From Prorocentrum cordatum (taxonomy: Eukaryota; Sar; Dinophyceae; Prorocentrales; Prorocentraceae): a stretch of DNA of 51,500 nt. The notes under the pieces were generated by a model, which was not told the DNA's origin, searched no databases, and saw only the letters and a list, made by a program, of their open reading frames with translations. Positions 50,264 to 51,500 of this stretch are shown one piece after another; the stretch's first letter is position 1, and every line of letters begins with the position of its first letter. The stretch covers positions 351,873-403,372 of the forward strand of contig CAUYUJ010019593.1 in NCBI GenBank assembly GCA_963575745.1, in the 5' to 3' direction. Made by a program: the position numbers and the translations under genes.

Positions 50264-50485
50264 TCACCCAACGATATACATCAGTTGGGCCACGGTATAT
50301 TCCAGAGGCACCACAGCACGCTCTTTCAGGTATTCTCCCGTATGGCTCTCATTCCTAAAAACAGCACGACTAACAACCATATCATAGACATAGCGAAACC
50401 ACAACACAACGTGAAGGTTCGCCCGTGCTCGGATGCTCCGCTGTGCCACGCCAGCGGCATACGCCGAATCATACTTGACGACCAT
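50264..50485 (-). pseudogene. RNase H-like fragment
   Basis: The minus-strand frame of 73 codons reads MVVKYDSAYAAGVAQRSIRA, then NLHVVLWFRYVYDMV and VFRNESHTGEYLKERA. This resembles the C-terminal half of RNase H type I: the TDSxYA strand with its Asp, the helix, then the H-x-G loop and NERAD helix (here LKERAV, so the last Asp is missing). The N-terminal half is not seen upstream. It could derive from a retroelement or from a host RNase H gene. Base composition is more AT-rich than the LINEs at the left. Confidence 0.5.
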
Positions 50486-51295
50486 CGGTGATGAGTATTA
50501 TGACGCATTACATTCACGTATCCAGCACCAGGAAACATGTAACTCATATAACTCACCACCACTATTATTCGTATGATGTTCAGCACCGAGGCATCCCGTC
50601 CTAGCGGGGTCCAGTATGGTGGGGCCGCAGAAACCCACTAAGCCCGTCGAGGCAGGCACGGCCAAGGTGAAGCTCCAGCCTCATGTCGCCTCGTCAGTAC
50701 ACTGCGGCGCGGAGCTGTCGCAGGCGAGGAGAGCGTCGCAGGGGAGCGCCCACGACATAGGACGGGAACGATGTCATGATAAGGTTGGCACGAGACGCGC
50801 TTCAAGATTTCCCGAGCATCTAGCGGCCCTCGTCTCTGCAGCCCCTGCGGGACACCAGGGAATCTGGGACATCTTGGAACGTACAGGCCTCGGAACAAAT
50901 TAGCGAACACATGCCACATTCATCCATCAACGCCTCCCCCTCCCCCCAATGTTCAGAGTTGGCGGTGGGTCTGATGAGATGCACTTCGACCGCAGTCTCC
51001 CCCGCGCGTGCCAACATTGAGTTCGGGGGAGAGGGGGGGTGTTCTAATTGTTTCCCTCTACCGTATTGTTCTCATGAACTCTTGCTGCTCCGACGAAGGC
51101 TTCCCCGCATGGGCACGGGGGGAGGCGGACGAGTCTCCGAGACGCGCTCGGGCGGCGCGGGTCGCCGGGGGCTCGCGGGCGGGCCGCGTGCGAGGGGGGC
51201 GCGCACGGACGGCGGAGCGGCGCGCGACGCGTTCGGGGGGTCCACTTCGGGATCCTGGTTGGGGCCTCGATCGGTTCGGGGCGCTCTTTGGCGGC
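50486..51295. other. unassigned sequence
   Basis: The + frame at 50,616-50,903 (95 codons) and opposing minus frames show no known motif. GC-rich from 51,100. Confidence 0.35.
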
Positions 51296-51299
51296 GGGC

Positions 51300-51304
51300 C
51301 GCCA

Positions 51305-51340
<36 letters not shown>

Positions 51341-51359
51341 CCGTCGCCGCCGCCGCCGA

Positions 51360-51392
<33 letters not shown>

Positions 51393-51403
51393 GGCCGCCT
51401 CCG

Positions 51404-51438
<35 letters not shown>

Positions 51439-51444
51439 CTCGTC

Positions 51445-51489
<45 letters not shown>

Positions 51490-51492
51490 CCA
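51300..51492 (+). repeat. (GTCGCC)n and (GTC)n microsatellite
   Basis: Hexamer GTCGCC repeats merging into GTC repeats at the right edge of the window. Confidence 0.95.
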
Positions 51493-51500
51493 CCGTCCGA

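Noticed and set aside
1-51500. tRNA and rRNA genes
   Set aside because: I looked by eye for A/B-box-like pairs and conserved rRNA words and found no convincing candidate. A covariance search could still find one.

Overview
The window looks like nuclear DNA of a dinoflagellate. The strongest evidence is a complete 22-nt dinoflagellate spliced-leader (SL) sequence on the minus strand at 12,070-12,091. Supporting signs are pentatricopeptide (PPR) exons with the ISYNAGISACEKG...QWQRAL...LLSEM..AKLEPD consensus that I associate with dinoflagellates, decayed LINE retroelements, very low gene density and abundant simple repeats. No bacterial operon, rRNA, tRNA or CRISPR array is recognisable. Most long open frames here are products of GC-rich or 3n-period repeats, not genes.

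Layout. (i) 0.3-12.1 kb: two LINE-type retroelements lie tail to tail. LINE-A (+, about 0.27-5.95 kb) is heavily frameshifted but keeps recognisable pieces of endonuclease, reverse transcriptase, a zinc knuckle and RNase H. LINE-B (-, about 12.09-6.05 kb) is better preserved: ORF1 with a C2C2 zinc finger and coiled coil, then ORF2 with endonuclease, RT, zinc knuckle, RNase H and a C-terminal Cys/His motif. Its 5' end coincides with the SL sequence. (ii) 12.1-18.2 kb: microsatellites, a foldback element near 13.1 kb, a TTTAGC array (15.08-15.47 kb) and a large inverted minisatellite pair (16.77-17.90 kb). (iii) 18.2-24.7 kb: PPR relics interrupted by a small TIR element, a possible unknown minus-strand gene (21.3-22.7 kb), and two more inverted-repeat elements. 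(iv) 24.73-28.25 kb: a 90-bp satellite of roughly 39 copies with 180-bp higher-order structure. (v) 28.3-40.1 kb: a degenerate CTTGGGGCC-type minisatellite mosaic, long GGA tracts, PPR fragments, and a segmental duplication whose two copies show one filled and one empty site for a 187-bp TIR element. (vi) 40.1-43.8 kb: further inverted-repeat elements, a three-repeat PPR exon and a second, degenerate SL-like sequence. (vii) 43.88-49.21 kb: a duplicated 2.6-2.7 kb unit punctuated by six copies of a G-quadruplex cassette. (viii) 49.4-51.5 kb: the best PPR exon, an RNase H-like fragment and a terminal GTC tract.

How the parts fit together. The six PPR loci are all on the minus strand and share exon-border sequences. 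They are either exons of one very large gene or, more likely, duplicated exon fragments. PPR proteins normally bind organellar RNA. The retroelements and the non-autonomous TIR/foldback elements have nested into this matrix. No complete, intact protein-coding gene can be assembled from the sequence alone.
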